A stretch of 64,000 nt of DNA, from positions 2,336,064 through 2,400,063 of the forward strand of contig JNVV01000001.1 in assembly GCA_000733355.1 (NCBI GenBank), written 5' to 3'. Positions 36,979 through 48,534 of this stretch are shown here, in pieces (positions within the stretch are counted from its first letter, which is position 1; every line of letters begins with the position of its first letter). A program made the position numbers and the translations under genes. A model generated the notes under the pieces. It did no database searches, was not told the DNA's origin, and saw nothing but the letters and a program-made list of their open reading frames with translations. This DNA is from Falciphora oryzae. Taxonomy: Eukaryota > Ascomycota > Sordariomycetes > Magnaporthales > Magnaporthaceae.

Positions 36979-38337
36979 GGTCCTGACCTGGTCGTTTCGA
37001 CGCTGTCCATTCCCAATCCAGTATCTGGCCGGTTGGCTATTGCGGGACGGGAGAGTGGATATTCACTCCGGGATACCGTATTGCCGTATCCGTCGACCCT
37101 AGACCACGCATCGAAAGGGGCTTCTGAGGTGCGTTGATGTCGACGATGTGCGAACTACATGCTGTCTGTGGATGTGAATCCCACACCTGCATGCGAACTA
37201 CGCACAGTGTACGCAGGCGCCTACGTACCCGCCCATCTACCTACCCAAGTTAGGTATACAGGGCGACGAAGGATCGATGTATGTACAGGCCTGCATATGC
37301 TCCTGTCCCCGCCCCGTCGGATAGAAGGGAAGCCTTCCGGGCTCTTGAACCTTGTACCACTCCCGCCAAGACGCGCGATGATCTGATTTCTCCTGGGACT
37401 TGGCGGTCCAATAGACTTGTCGACGGCTACGGGACAGACAGGCGTAGTGGCACTTTTGGCGACAAATGCCTTCGAAGTGTTTCTACGGAGTGTAGTGCCT
37501 GTTTTTACGCATTGTGTGCAAAGGCAGGCGTTCTTGTCGTGGCGGCGAGCTTGTTGCCTATCTCGTCATAGCCTGTGTCTTGCCAAACAAAGTGTTCATC
37601 GACCTCTTTCCTAATCCACCTTGTCGTCTCACGAGCCGTAACTCTGAGCAAGGGGAGGAGGATTGGTAGAAGGAGAAGAGGCATTGCGGGCAATGTGATG
37701 TTCTGTATAGAGAGCAGCAGCGGGATCGAGATTTGGTCACTGTCGTCGCGTCCTCCTGATGGCTGACGCAAGCTTCCTCGATGCCGAGCAGGATCGGCTC
37801 CTAAAGCGTCTCCACGGGCTGATTGGTTCACAGGAAAAAGGGACCTTGCTGCTGCTTCTGGCACCCTTTGTGTGTCTCCTGTTTGATGTGCTGTTTTCTG
37901 CCGCCGACCACTCTTGTTGCGCGATTGTCGTGCCCCGGGGGTTCAGGGGCAGCTGCCTGGCGTCTACCTAGGTAACTACAGGTGTTCTTCATGCCGCCCT
38001 GTCAGGTCCGCGAGTGCTAAGCTCTCGAGCCCGTCTAGTATTTGGATATTTTACCGTGTTGTTCTTTTTTTTTCCTTTTTTCTTTTCTCTTTTTGGGGTC
38101 GACCTCTCATTTGGTGTAGCCTGCATGAGCACTCAACCTGATGGTAGCTTCTTGCTGGCGCGGCCTCACAAAGCCACAGACAATGAGAAGGACAATAACT
38201 CAACAAAGTTGGCCATGCTAATTGGCGATTAACAAGTTTAACAAGGCTATATAGATCCAGATGTATCGGAACAGAAGATGATCGCACGTAAGAAACAGAA
38301 AAAAAAAAAAAAGCCTCAGGGCAGCCTTGACGCGAAA

Positions 38338-41239
38338 CTAGTTGATGCCCGTCTCGAGCATCTCGGCTAGAATGTCCCACTTCCCCGCCGCGGCATCGCT
38401 GCTGGCCCGGGAAACACCCCTCAAGCCCCCGATGATGAACCGGAGGTGTCTATCAAAGTCGGCTGAGATGCGCCTCAGCGTGACCACGTATGCCTCTCGC
38501 GGGTCGTCGGGGTGAGGCCTCTTGTTGCTCCTCCTCCTCCCGGCAGCGCTGCCGACACCAGCCATCAAAGCCAAGGCGTCGTCGCCGCTGCTGTCACCCC
38601 TCCGGTCCTCCTCCTCGGGGCTGACGTAGACGGCCCTCAGCCTCGACCTGCGCAGCTGGGCGGGCGACGACCTGGCGGCGGCGGGCGAGGCCGGGGGCGG
38701 GGGCGACGACATGACGACGGACAGGCGGGCGATCTCGCCGACCTCGGCGGCCTCGCGGGCCGCGTCCAGGCGGCGGACGTGCTCGAGGCGGACGGCGAGG
38801 TCGAGCACGTCGAGGACGCACTCGCGGATCGGGTCGAGCCGGCCGCCCAGGCACGACTCGTGCACCAGGGCCGCGACAAAGGCGGCGTGCGCGGCGATCA
38901 TGGCGTCGACGTCCTCGGCGGCGCGAAGGTCGCGCCGCACGGCCGCGGCCCGGGGCGCGAAGACGAGCGTCGTCAGGTACGTCAGGACCGCGTTGCAGAA
39001 CCACAGCAGCCGCGCCCGCGTGCGGTGGTACAGCCCTTGCTCGGCCGCGCCGGCGCGCGGGTCCGACGAGGTGGCGGCGGCGGCGGCGCTCGCCGCCATG
39101 TCGCGGAGGAGGCGGTGGCCGTTGAGGACGTGGATGGCCCGCCGCAGCTGGAGGAGCAGCGTGAATATGCTCCGGTACTTGTCCATGCACTCCCCGCCCA
39201 GGATCAGCTGCACCGACCAGGGCATGCGGTACTGCAGCTTCAGCCTGGGCAGATGGTCGCGGACAGACGACTGGCCGGGAGTGTTGCTGGGCTGGCGGCT
39301 GTGGGGCTCGAACGCAGCCGACACGCGATGCGCCTCTGGTAGCGAGGAGAAGGCGTCCTGCACCAGCTCCGTCAAAGTGAAGCGATCGTGCCAGTCCGTG
39401 TGTCTCCTATCCAGCTTGTTGAATACGGCGAGGGAGAACGAGTCCGCGGCGGAGCCGTCGGCCATCAGAAACACGCTGTGAATAGCATCCAATGTCGACC
39501 AGAGGCCGCACGACTCAAAGAGGACGTCTTGCAACGAAGTTGATGTCATCAGGTGCTTGCTCTTGACCCATGCGTCAAAGGCGCGATCGAAGAGCTCGCC
39601 GAACGGGGCCAGCTCGAACCCTGGAGGGCAGATGGCTGCGAAGTCGAGACTGGGCTCCTCCTCGGTGCCCTGCCCGCGCCGCTGCCTCACCGACTCGTAC
39701 CGGCCAAGCTGCTTCAGGACGACGATGCTTTTGCCCGTCGTAAAAATGCGGGACACGGCGGGCTGGAGGAACCTGGGCGCGTGCAGCACGCCCTCGTGGG
39801 TCTTGCGGAGCTTGAACTTGCCTCGCCAGATTTGGTTCAGGGGCACCTGGACCTTGGACTCGGAGATGAAGAAGATCTTATCACCAGGCAGGAGCTGGCC
39901 TTCCTCCATCCACAACCTGATGGGCCGCAGGTAGACCTGGAAGCAGTCGAGGAACGTCGGGCTCAGGAACTTGTAGACCGGCTCGTCGCCCTCCAGCTGC
40001 GCAGCGCAGGCTGCCTCGTAGAGAAGCTCGAGGCAGCGGAACGCGTGCGGGTATCTCTCATCACTCAGCTTCTGGACGATGGCGGAGAGCGAGCGCAGCT
40101 GCAGCATGCGCGGCTGGAGCTCCTCCATGACGTCGAGCACGCTCACAACCATGTCGGACTTGAGGTAGACGTACCGAGCCTGGATGGCGGACACGGCTTC
40201 GTCGAAGGAATGGAGGGCTCGGCGGATGCAGTCCTGGAAAGTTTGGAGGAGTGCAATATCTTGCCGATTGCTGCCGACGAACCCCCGCAAAGGCAGGAGA
40301 GGGCGGCCCGTCTCGCCCACGGACACGATCAGAGCGCGGTACGTATTCCATGAGACGTTCCGGAGTTGATATGCAAGCACCGGCGAGCACTTGTCGTCGA
40401 ACAGCGTTGTTTTGTGGCCTTGGAGCATGAAAAGAGCTTCTCTGACAAGCTGGGCCTCCGTGATCACAATCTTGCGCGCCTTCCCCGATGAGTCCCCTGT
40501 TGGGTCTTTAAGTCTCCAGGACTGAGATTCTGTCACGCCCTCTAGTAATGGTGTGGGCTCAACCTTCTCTTCAGGGGCACGCAGGATCCTGTCAAGGGGA
40601 AGGGTGGTGCTAGAGACAGAGGTGTCGTCGGAGAGCAAAGGCGAATCGCCCGGGTTGGCTTCTTCATAAGAGCCTTGGTACGATTCATCGTCGGAGCTGT
40701 CCTCGCCGAAGTTGACGTTCTTCCAGAGAGAACGGTCCTGAGCCCAGCCATCCTCTTCAGCGATGTCCTCCCACCTCAGCTTCGGGCCCTCCTCCGCCTC
40801 GGGAGCTCTGAGGTTCTCGAGGTCAGCTAGTCGAGACTGCTGGAGGGGCTGATCGGACAGCTCCAGGAGAAGGTGCAGAAGCTCAGGGGTCCACCTCGAG
40901 GGGTAGTCTGTTAGCGCGTCACGACGCTGCCTCAGCGCGCTGGCCAGTCCATCGCGGGCGTTGACGCTAAATCTCTCTTCGAGGCCATCGAGATGCTCCT
41001 CAATGAGAAATTGGTTGGTGCGGAGATAGTTCTGGCGGCGAATGCAGCGCAGCGAGGCTTCACGGAGAGCCTCAAACCGAGCCTTATCCGACTTCCATTT
41101 GTGAACAGACGGTGTCAGTATTTACTTTGCCGACCGTATCCCTTTGGTTGGCGTGGATGGTGGTTACCTCAGCGTCTACATGGCATATCGCAGCGACGAG
41201 ATCCTCCGCCAAGACCCCCAGCTTTGCGGCGTGGGCCAT
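38338..41239 (-). CDS. Gamma-tubulin complex component, GCP5-like (Spc97/Spc98 family)
   Basis: The family helps nucleate microtubules at spindle pole bodies as part of gamma-tubulin ring complexes; GCP5 (S. pombe Mod21) is a non-core scaffold. Two exons are inferred: 41239-41168 (24 codons from MAHAAKLGVLAEDL) and 41091-38338, with a 76-nt intron (donor GTAACC, branch ACTGAC). The product is 941 aa. Visible landmarks are LRTNQFLIEEHLDGLEERF near the N-terminus, WTPELLHLLLELSDQP and LRWEDIAEEDGW, then an acidic spacer. The Grip1-like region follows (VREALFMLQGHKTTLF, FDEAVSAIQARYVYL), and the Grip2-like C-terminal part contains LQDVLFESCGLWSTLDAI and LQYRMPWSVQLILGGECMDKY. A low-complexity Ser/Pro/Arg insertion sits near residues 820-880. 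Assignment to GCP5 rather than GCP4 or GCP6 rests on recalled sequence. Confidence 0.8.
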
Positions 41240-41947
41240 CTGCAAAGGCTCATGCACATGCGCAAGGTTGCCTTCTGCTTCACTTCTCGTGCGTCAGTGA
41301 GTGGCTCTTTAGGCGATGCGGCCTGCAATGCAGACATGTAACTTGCCATTGACACTGCCAATTCTGGCGCGGTCGTCGGTTGGATTAAGCAAGTCCAACA
41401 AGAGTTGCGCCGTGATTCAATTGATTCATGTTGACATTGAATGTTTACTTTAGCTGGGCTCAGATGCATCACCTCGGTTTCTCGCGACGCGTAAATGGCA
41501 GCTACAGTGCGCGCGATGAAGAACTCGTAGCAAAAGCAGCCAATCCGCACAGTGCTAGATCGCCACCAGCTGTTCAGGCATGAAAAGACAAGTCCACTGC
41601 GATGGTTCCCTCGATGGGAAAATGAAGGATTACTCAGGATTTTACATAAAGCATCGGTGTTTGAGTGAGTTAGACCGAACAAATGGACGCAAACGCAATC
41701 CTGGGACGATAAAAGGTGGCGTCAGGGAGGGCGGGCTGTGCTGTTCATCGATCCTTGCACCTCGAATACAGGTCCGCTGACAATATATATCTTGAAAAAG
41801 CCACAGCTTCACAGCACGTCAGGCACTTCTCAATCGCTCAATCCCTCCTTCGATCACCAACACGGTCGGGCGGAATATCGCCAAGGCACCAGCACGAGTA
41901 CCGGGAGGCCAGCCACATGCGAAATGGAAGTGCGCAGGTAGCTAGCA
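41240..41947. other. Divergent promoter between the GCP5-like and WDR83-like genes
   Basis: The 708 bases separate two divergently transcribed genes. A minus-strand frame overlaps the GCP5-like start in another frame, but shows no motifs. Nothing else is recognised. Confidence 0.6.
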
Positions 41948-43143
41948 ATGGCCTTTCCCAGTAAGCCTGTGTCGCAGCTGCTGGGCTCCAATGGTGAGTG
42001 TTTTGTCAGCCCTGCTTCGATGCGCAACCGCGCCTGCACGTGCTGACGCCCAAATCCACAGGCCCCGTCCACGCCGTCGCCTACTCGGCCTCGCCGGGGA
42101 CCTACATCCTCGCGGGCTCTGCAGACCGATCCATCCGTCTGTACAACCCTTCACCAGCGGGTGCGCCCTTGTCCGGCCCAGCCGCAGGGTCGCCGCCCGA
42201 GGGCCGCCTGATCCAGACGTACTCGGCGCACGGCTACGAGGTGCTGTCGCTGGCCGTCGCGTCCGACAACGCGCGCTTCGCCTCGAGCGGCGGCGACCGC
42301 GCCGTCTTCCTGTGGGACGTGGCGACCGCCACCACGCTGCGCCGCTTCGGCGCCTCGGCCCCGGACGGCCACTCGAGCCGCGTCAACTGCGTCGCCTTTG
42401 CCGGCGACGACGACTCGGTTCTGGCCAGCGGCGGCTTCGACACTACCGTCAAGCTGTGGGACTGCAAGGGAGGAGGCAGCGGCCGCCCGATCCAGACGCT
42501 GGCCGACGCCAAGGACGGCGTCTCGGCCGTCGTGGTGCGCGGCGCCGAGGTCGTCGCGGGCTCCGTCGACGGCCGCGTGCGCGCCTACGACGTCCGCATG
42601 GGCCGCTGCGTCGTCGACGTCGCCGGCGGGCCCGTCACCAGCTTGTGCATGAGCCGCGACGGCGCCGCGCTGCTGGTCGGGTCGCTCGGCACCGGCGGCC
42701 TGCGCCTGATGGACCGCGCCTCGGGCGCCTGCCTACGTACCTATGGCGGCGGTGGCGCGAACGGCCAGGGGGTCCCGCCGGCGGCGTGGCGCAACGAGAG
42801 CCTGCGCGTGCAGAGCATTCTGGGCGGCGGGGAAAAGTTCGTCGTGGCCGGGGACGAGATGAGCGCGCCGTCGGACCCGTCGGGGGCAGCGGCCTCGGGC
42901 GGCGACGAGGACGGCAGGGTCTGGGCGTGGGACCTGCTTACCGGAAAGGTGGTGGCGACGCTCAGCGTCCCCTGGGGACCTGCCGCCGGAGGGGAGCGGA
43001 AGAGAAGGGCGATCGGGAGGGATGGGAAGGAGAAGGGGCGGAAGAACATCGTGAGCTGCCTTGCGTGGAGGGAGGACGGCTGGAGCAACCAGTTCTGCGT
43101 GGGCGGGAGCTCGGGTGCCGTGACCGTCTTTGGGTCTACATGA
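41948..43143 (+). CDS. WDR83: WD40-repeat protein, WDR83/MORG1-like
   Basis: Two exons, 41948-41993 and 42062-43143, with a 68-nt intron (donor GTGAGT, branch GCTGACG) encode 375 aa. The start MAFPSKPVSQLLGSN continues across the junction into GPVHAVAYSASPGTYILAGS, the first WD repeat. Further repeats are seen with SSGGDRAVFLWDV, ASGGFDTTVKLWD, AGSVDGRVRAYDVRMGRC, VGSLGTGGLRLMD and DEDGRVWAWDL. The order and the RAYDVRMG block match the MORG1/WDR83 family, a MAPK-module scaffold also found in spliceosomal complexes. In fungi its role is little tested. A Gly/Lys/Arg-rich insertion lies before the last blade. The other possible start at 41998 is inside the intron and lacks family similarity. 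Confidence 0.8.
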
Positions 43144-43246
43144 TATATCATTCCTCTCAAGCATTTGTATCAACCGGTCTTGGGACGACGATACAGTTGG
43201 CTAGGCTATCCATTGCAAGATATCGGCTTCGTTTCGAGGAAAGACA

Positions 43247-45539
43247 TCATGAGAGAAAAGGGAAGAAGATGTAAATACGTTGGACAATGACAAACATCTC
43301 ATCTCCCTTATAACCCCGATCTCGAGCCTCCCTCTCTGCATTCCAGAGTGCAGGAATATTCGCCGCAGATGCCAAGGTCCATACTCGTTCTTCGCTGCTG
43401 CCATCCAGTCCTCCGGATGGGCTGTCAGGCACGGCCTTGAGGATAAACGCCACGCCCATGCCCTGCCACGCGGTGACGGTGTCCCCAACCTCGACATTCG
43501 CGAATGATCGCCCAATCTGGCCTTCGTCCGCGACGAAAAAGACTTGATCTACTGTGATATCATGCACCGGTTCGGCAAGTAAATCCCTTGCATTGATCAA
43601 GTCTTTTGCGACAACCACGGCAAGGACGTCAAGGAGAGATCCTATCAGGGGGCCTAACTCATCGCGGCTGACCGAAGGAAGTTCGAACTGGCTCTGGATA
43701 TGTCCCTGGATGTCGTCAATCGACCCTTCTTCGAGGTAGGTCCGCAATAAACCAGTAAATTCGCTCAGCCATATATCTAGCGTTACGCTGCTATTGCGAG
43801 ATGCCAGTTTGTTCCTTAGGTCAAGGAGATCTCCGACGATCCTAAGTCGGATGGTATCAACACTAACACCCATGGCCGACGCCAGCTCTCGTTCTCTCGC
43901 CGTTGTCTTCCAGCCAGCCACCTTATTCGGCCCTTCATATACCCACGGATCGAGGCAACAGGCCAGCTGGCCGTGGGGCGACCGATCAACCGTTGACCGG
44001 AAGGGCTCTCTCCCACTGTATGACAATGAGAGTTCGTCGGTGGTTTGGGTCCTGGCATGACAGCCCAACATGTCGCTGAAGACTTTCAGCCCATAGCACC
44101 GTGCCTCAGTGTATTTCTCAGGCCACGTGCACTGCTTCGATGCGGCCCTGTCAGCCGCAGCAGTATCTGATGCGAAATACCCCTGGGACACAGAAAGACG
44201 CCGACGACCGAGGAATGTCTCCGCCCCCACACTCGAAGCTGCCCTGGGTCAGGTCCAAGCTGAGGCTTCAGATCATAGGCGCCGGCTCCAGAACGGTGCA
44301 AGTGTGTTGAAATAAACCGCATATGCGCATCATAGCACCTGTGCTCGGCCCAGTCCGGAACCCATGATGGCAAGTCCCGATGGTTGGATCCTCGGCCCCG
44401 GCACGCAAGGAGCAGTGGCCAGACTCTATACAGGTCTTCAGCATGGCTGAGGATGAACGTGGTGAATTCCGTGGAAATCGTCTCGGCTGGCTTGGTGTAG
44501 TTGACGGTGGTTTCCTGGTCGATCCTCCTCGGATTTTCCTCAGAGCCGGACTGGTCTGCCTTTGAATCCATCTCGTTTGCGTTATGGAGAGATTTCCGTG
44601 CAAAGGCAAACATGGTGACGTAAACCTTGTCTCTCGGGTCTGTGGCATGTAGTCCATTTAGCAAGACCAAATATGATCCTTGAGAATTGTTTGGGATGAC
44701 ATAACATTGCCGTCTTCGCCTCGTGAAAGAGGTGGTGTAGAGCGATGTTGTTCATGACGACGAAGTGCGGCTCCAGGCAGCATGCTAATATGCCGTCCCT
44801 GAACGTTTCCAGCCTCGTGAGGCTGAAGGCTGCAAAGGAGGCCGTCGCGCAGAGATCCCGCCAAGGAGACCGTTGACGGACCAACATGAACGTAGATGCG
44901 TCCTTGCGCGCTACGGCGATCTCTTGCATAGTCCAAACGCGCTGGAAGTATGGGTTTCTGCAAAGTTCATTCAGTTCCTTCACAAGACGACATGTCTTTC
45001 GAGTAACATATCTCTCGGACATTCTAACTGCCACACCTTCATCTGGAAGGTCGTCAAAGCGGGGGTCGACTCTGAGCAGGCCGTCGGGGTACATCGCTCC
45101 AGCCACGCGCATGAGACGGAACAGGCTCCGAAAGTTGCCGACACCATGAGAGCTCGCCGAGCCACACCGCGACCCCGGCGGCGCTGGCGTAGATGTCGCG
45201 CATCATGGGGACCTGCACGTTCTTGTCGTCTGTGGAAGCCTGGTCGATGCAGATGGCATCGACCACAGGGTGCGGGCCTGGCGAGAGTCACGGAGCCGGC
45301 GCAGCGCGGCCTCGCAGTTGGCCGTGATGGCGAGCGCATGTTCCTGTTGGCCGCCAGACTGAGCCGTGATGAGGCTTGGCGGATGGGGGTCGCCCCAGAC
45401 GTAGGACAGTGCCTGCCGATGAGGGGGGCGTCTCGCGTATTGTACACTTCAGCGGTGCTGAGAATTTGCGTGAAGGCTCGAGATACAGCAACCGCGTTGA
45501 ACCTGGATTCCGGAGAGGCGTGTGTTTGTAGGTTGCCAT
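43247..45539 (-). pseudogene. Heterokaryon-incompatibility (HET) domain gene with five frame disruptions
   Basis: HET-domain proteins trigger cell death when incompatible fungal strains fuse. The frame starts at 45539 (MATYKHTPLRNPG). The HET motifs appear in order but in changing frames: ALSYVWGDP and ITANCEAALRRLRD; DAICIDQASTDDKNVQ and GVAVWLGEL; NPYFQRVWTMQEIAVARKD; HATDPRDKVYVTMF and LPSWVPDWAEH; and a C-terminal part with IGRSFANVEVGDTVTAWQG, ending at 43247. Frame changes fall at a C6 run (45423-45428), a GG pair (45263-45264), a CT repeat (45147-45154), near 44700-44716, and at a G5 run (44224-44228). None can be an intron because motif spacing is kept. No in-frame nonsense codon is seen within segments. 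It is either a recent pseudogene or a locally error-prone assembly. Confidence 0.8.
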
Positions 45540-46275
45540 GGCCAGGCTGATGGGTGTTCTGGCCTGACAAACATGAGGTTCCTGGTCGATGGTTCTAAGG
45601 GGCGAAAATGATGACTGCCTCTTTTGCGAGGCAAGAGGAATGAGCAGCCCGAGAATTTGCGCAGCGGAATGAGAGCCAAACAAATTGGCGTCAAACAAGT
45701 CGAGGATTTGATCCAAAGTGCCTGGGGTGAGATTTGAGCTCGTCGCGTCGTGGTGAGTGAGGCTATTTTAGGTGGCAGGTACTTCGGTAAGCAATGAATC
45801 TCACCGTCCATTGAGGTACCCCGTGGTGGCCTCCAAAAGATAGGAACAGAAACCTCTTGAGCATCTTGCCATACCAGCCACACCCCCTATCCAAGCCACA
45901 TGCCAATCGCCCCTTGAATTTTTTGCACCCCTATCCCGTCGAATGCCATCGATGCAACGCGTCTGGCCCGACAGGGATGGCCTTTCGGATCCAAACCTGC
46001 AAACCAGCGGTGCGAACCTCCACAGTTTACCGCAAGCTCCTGGAGAGCAGGCACGTCCATCGAAACCCCTTTCCCTCGTCTTTCGATTGATCCACCATCG
46101 AGACGAGAATCGCATCCAGCCATCGACGCAACCCAACGCGCACTGCGTTATCGCCATCCCGCTCTTTGCAATCGGCTGCATCATTCCTGACTCCAGGACG
46201 CAGGCGCAAAGCAAATGACCACCACCTTTTGAATACCGCCCGCCGACACCTGCGCTTCAACCGCCACCGCCCGAA
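45540..46275. other. Divergent region between the HET gene and the GT15 gene
   Basis: In 736 bases no gene is supported. It holds the presumed promoters of both neighbours. Confidence 0.6.
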
Positions 46276-47688
46276 ATGGCTGTCGCTCGGCCCGTGAGGG
46301 CGCTGGGGCTCGCCGCCCTCGTCATGTGGTTCTTCTTCCTTTACCAGATCTTCAAGCCCGCACCCATATCGTCCGACGAGTTCTTCAACTTCGCCAGGGA
46401 CCCGATGCACGACCGTGAGTAGGCCGTGGCCGCCGACCCTCCCCTGCACCGATGCGACACTATAGCGAATATGTGCCCGTGTACTGACCCTGACATCCGT
46501 TCTCCCTCTTTTAGCCAGCGGCGAACCCGAAGGCGTCCTGCGGCGCGTCTCGAACGGATACGCCCCGAACGCCAACCCCTCCGAGCGTATTAATGCGACG
46601 CTCCTGGCGCTGGTGAGGAACGAGGAGCTGGAGGGCATGCTTCAGGCCATGGGCGACCTGGAGCGCACATGGAACCACAAGTTCAACTACCCATGGACTT
46701 TCTTCAACGATGTCGACTTCTCGGAAGAGTTCAAGAAGAAGACGCAGGCGGCGACCAAGGCGGAGTGCAGATACGGTTTGTCGAACCTTGCCCCAAACCG
46801 ACAAAGCTAGGTTTGGTAACTAACGATGACATCACGTCATGACACAGAGCGCATCCCTAAGGAGCATTGGGAAATGCCCTCCTGGATCAACGAGGACCTG
46901 TACAAGGAGTCGACCAAGATCCTCAAGGAGAACGGGATTCAGTATGCCGACCAAATCTCGTACCACCAGATGTGCCGGTGGAACAGCGGACTCTTCTACA
47001 AGCACCCGGCGCTGAAGGACACGCAGTACTACTGGCGCGTGGAGCCCAAGGTGCACTTCTTCTGCGACGTCGACTACGACGTGTTCCGCTTCATGCAGGA
47101 CAACAACAAGACATACGGCTTCACCATCAACCTCTACGACGCGCCCGAGTCGATCCCGACGCTGTGGCCCGAGACCCTCAAGTTCCTGGCCGAGAACCCG
47201 AGCTACAAGCACCCGAGCAACGCCATGGACTGGTTGACGGACAGCAAGCACCGCCCTGAGCACACCCAGAAGGCCAACGGCTACTCGACCTGCCACTTCT
47301 GGAGCAACTTTGAGATTGGTGACCTGAACTTCTGGCGCAGCAAGGTGTACGAGGACTACTTCAACCACCTCGACCGCGCGGGCGGCTTCTTTTACGAGCG
47401 CTGGGGTGATGCGCCCGTCCACAGCATCGCCCTCGGCCTGTTTGAGGATGCCAGCAAGATCCACTGGTGCGTCTCCCATCTTCTGCCTTTGCCCCTCCTT
47501 TTCTCTGGTCACAGCTAACATCCAGGTACAGGTTCCGCGATATTGGATACCAGCACATCCCCTTCTTCAACTGCCCCAACTCTCCCAAGTGCAAGGGCTG
47601 CGTCACCGGGCGCTTCACCGACGGCGAGAAGTGGCTGCACAAAGAGGACTGCCGACCGAACTGGTTCAAGTTCCACGGTATGAACTAA
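46276..47688 (+). CDS. GT15 family alpha-1,2-mannosyltransferase (KRE2/KTR type)
   Basis: The family adds alpha-1,2-mannose from GDP-mannose to O- and N-linked glycans in the Golgi. Four exons, 46276-46414, 46515-46775, 46848-47466 and 47532-47688, with introns of 100, 72 and 65 nt, encode 391 aa. The N-terminus is a type II signal anchor (ALGLAALVMWFFFLYQIF), then a short stem. The catalytic part shows ATLLALVRNEELEGML, WTFFNDVDFSEEFK, ECRYERIPKEHWEMPSWI, CRWNSGLFYKHPAL, YYWRVEPKVHFFCDVDYDVF (metal and donor binding) and STCHFWSNFEIGDLNFWRS, which carries the glutamate assigned as catalytic in KRE2. It ends with CPNSPKCKGCVTGRFT. It is slightly shorter than the 390-440 aa usual for the family. 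The orthologous subgroup (KRE2, KTR1 and so on) is not resolved. Confidence 0.92.
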
Positions 47689-48534
47689 ACTGGTCCGGCA
47701 CGCGCGCCGTTTCTGTGGTTGCCTGCGACTTGCTTCGACCTGATAGCCTCATGGCTAAGCTACCTATCGTCTCTGCGCGGATGCCACGGGGCGGCCCCAG
47801 CCGAGCCGAGGAATGTCCATGTACGGGTTTGGTTTCCTAACGAGAGCGTGGGCCCCTGTGTGGATAATGAGGGAAAAATGCACGTTACATAGATATTGGG
47901 ATGATCCGAGCTTTTGGCTTTTGTGGGTTTTCTTGTCATCCTTTTCGGTGTAAGGCGCTTCATGGGGGATTCGTTGGTTTGCTTGACAATATGAAGGGGG
48001 GTTATGATATAAATTGTAGAGTAATATGGAGCAAGCGAGTCGGCTAGCCGTCGACGCCTGGCCGGCCTTGCTGCTACGGAATGAACTAGAGAGGCTGCGT
48101 TGCATCGAATGGATCTACAGGCCTCGGGTTATCACAAACGTTGATGTTGCTTGTGGTATTTAGCCTAGCGGGCTGTTCAAGGTTAGTGGTGCGTGGCGAA
48201 GGCTATGTAACTTCAGTTTTCTGCTCCAGAGAACCGGTTGCCACCTGAAGGTAAACTTGACGATCCCTGGATTTCTATGTATATCATATGACAGATCCGC
48301 TATCTGTAGAACTCCCGCATCCCTTTCACATGAAATTGCTTCCCTGGTTCCAAACCAACCCTAACCCTATCACAAGCGTTAGCTCTTCTCGTTCCCGTTA
48401 GCCCAAGAATTGTGGGGATTTCAACGCAGTGCTGCAACTCGGCGCTTCATCGACCGCCGCCTCCGTCTCCAACACCCTGCCCTCCCCGTCCTCCCTTGAA
48501 AGCGTCCTAAAGGCAGCGGCCGATCAACGCAAAC
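47689..48534. other. Intergenic region between GT15 and YJU2 genes
   Basis: In 846 bases on the same strand no gene is supported. It should hold the GT15 3' UTR and the YJU2 promoter. Two CCCTAA units near 48358-48370 are too short to be telomeric. Confidence 0.6.

Larger units (their letters stand above)
18302..38337. other. Gene-poor stretch of about 20 kb, no supported gene
   Basis: I read all frames on both strands here. Many open frames of 60-400 codons exist, but none carries recognisable domains, a consistent start with leader, or plausible splice partners, and overlapping frames are equally open. There are no transposase, reverse-transcriptase or terminal-repeat signs. Base composition stays mixed rather than turning AT-rich, so it does not look like RIP-degraded repeats. 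The stretch is littered with microsatellites and A/T tracts (listed separately), several exact palindromes TACCTAGGTA, a TATAAATA box at 32900-32907 and a C/T-rich leader-like block at about 36190-36400. It lies between the start of the Zn2Cys6 regulator and the 3' end of the GCP5-like gene, so it could act as a very long upstream region and may encode non-coding RNAs. Confidence 0.6.

Noticed and set aside
48358..48370. CCCTAACCCTAA-like sequence as an internal telomere repeat
   Set aside because: Only two units, within expectation for chance.
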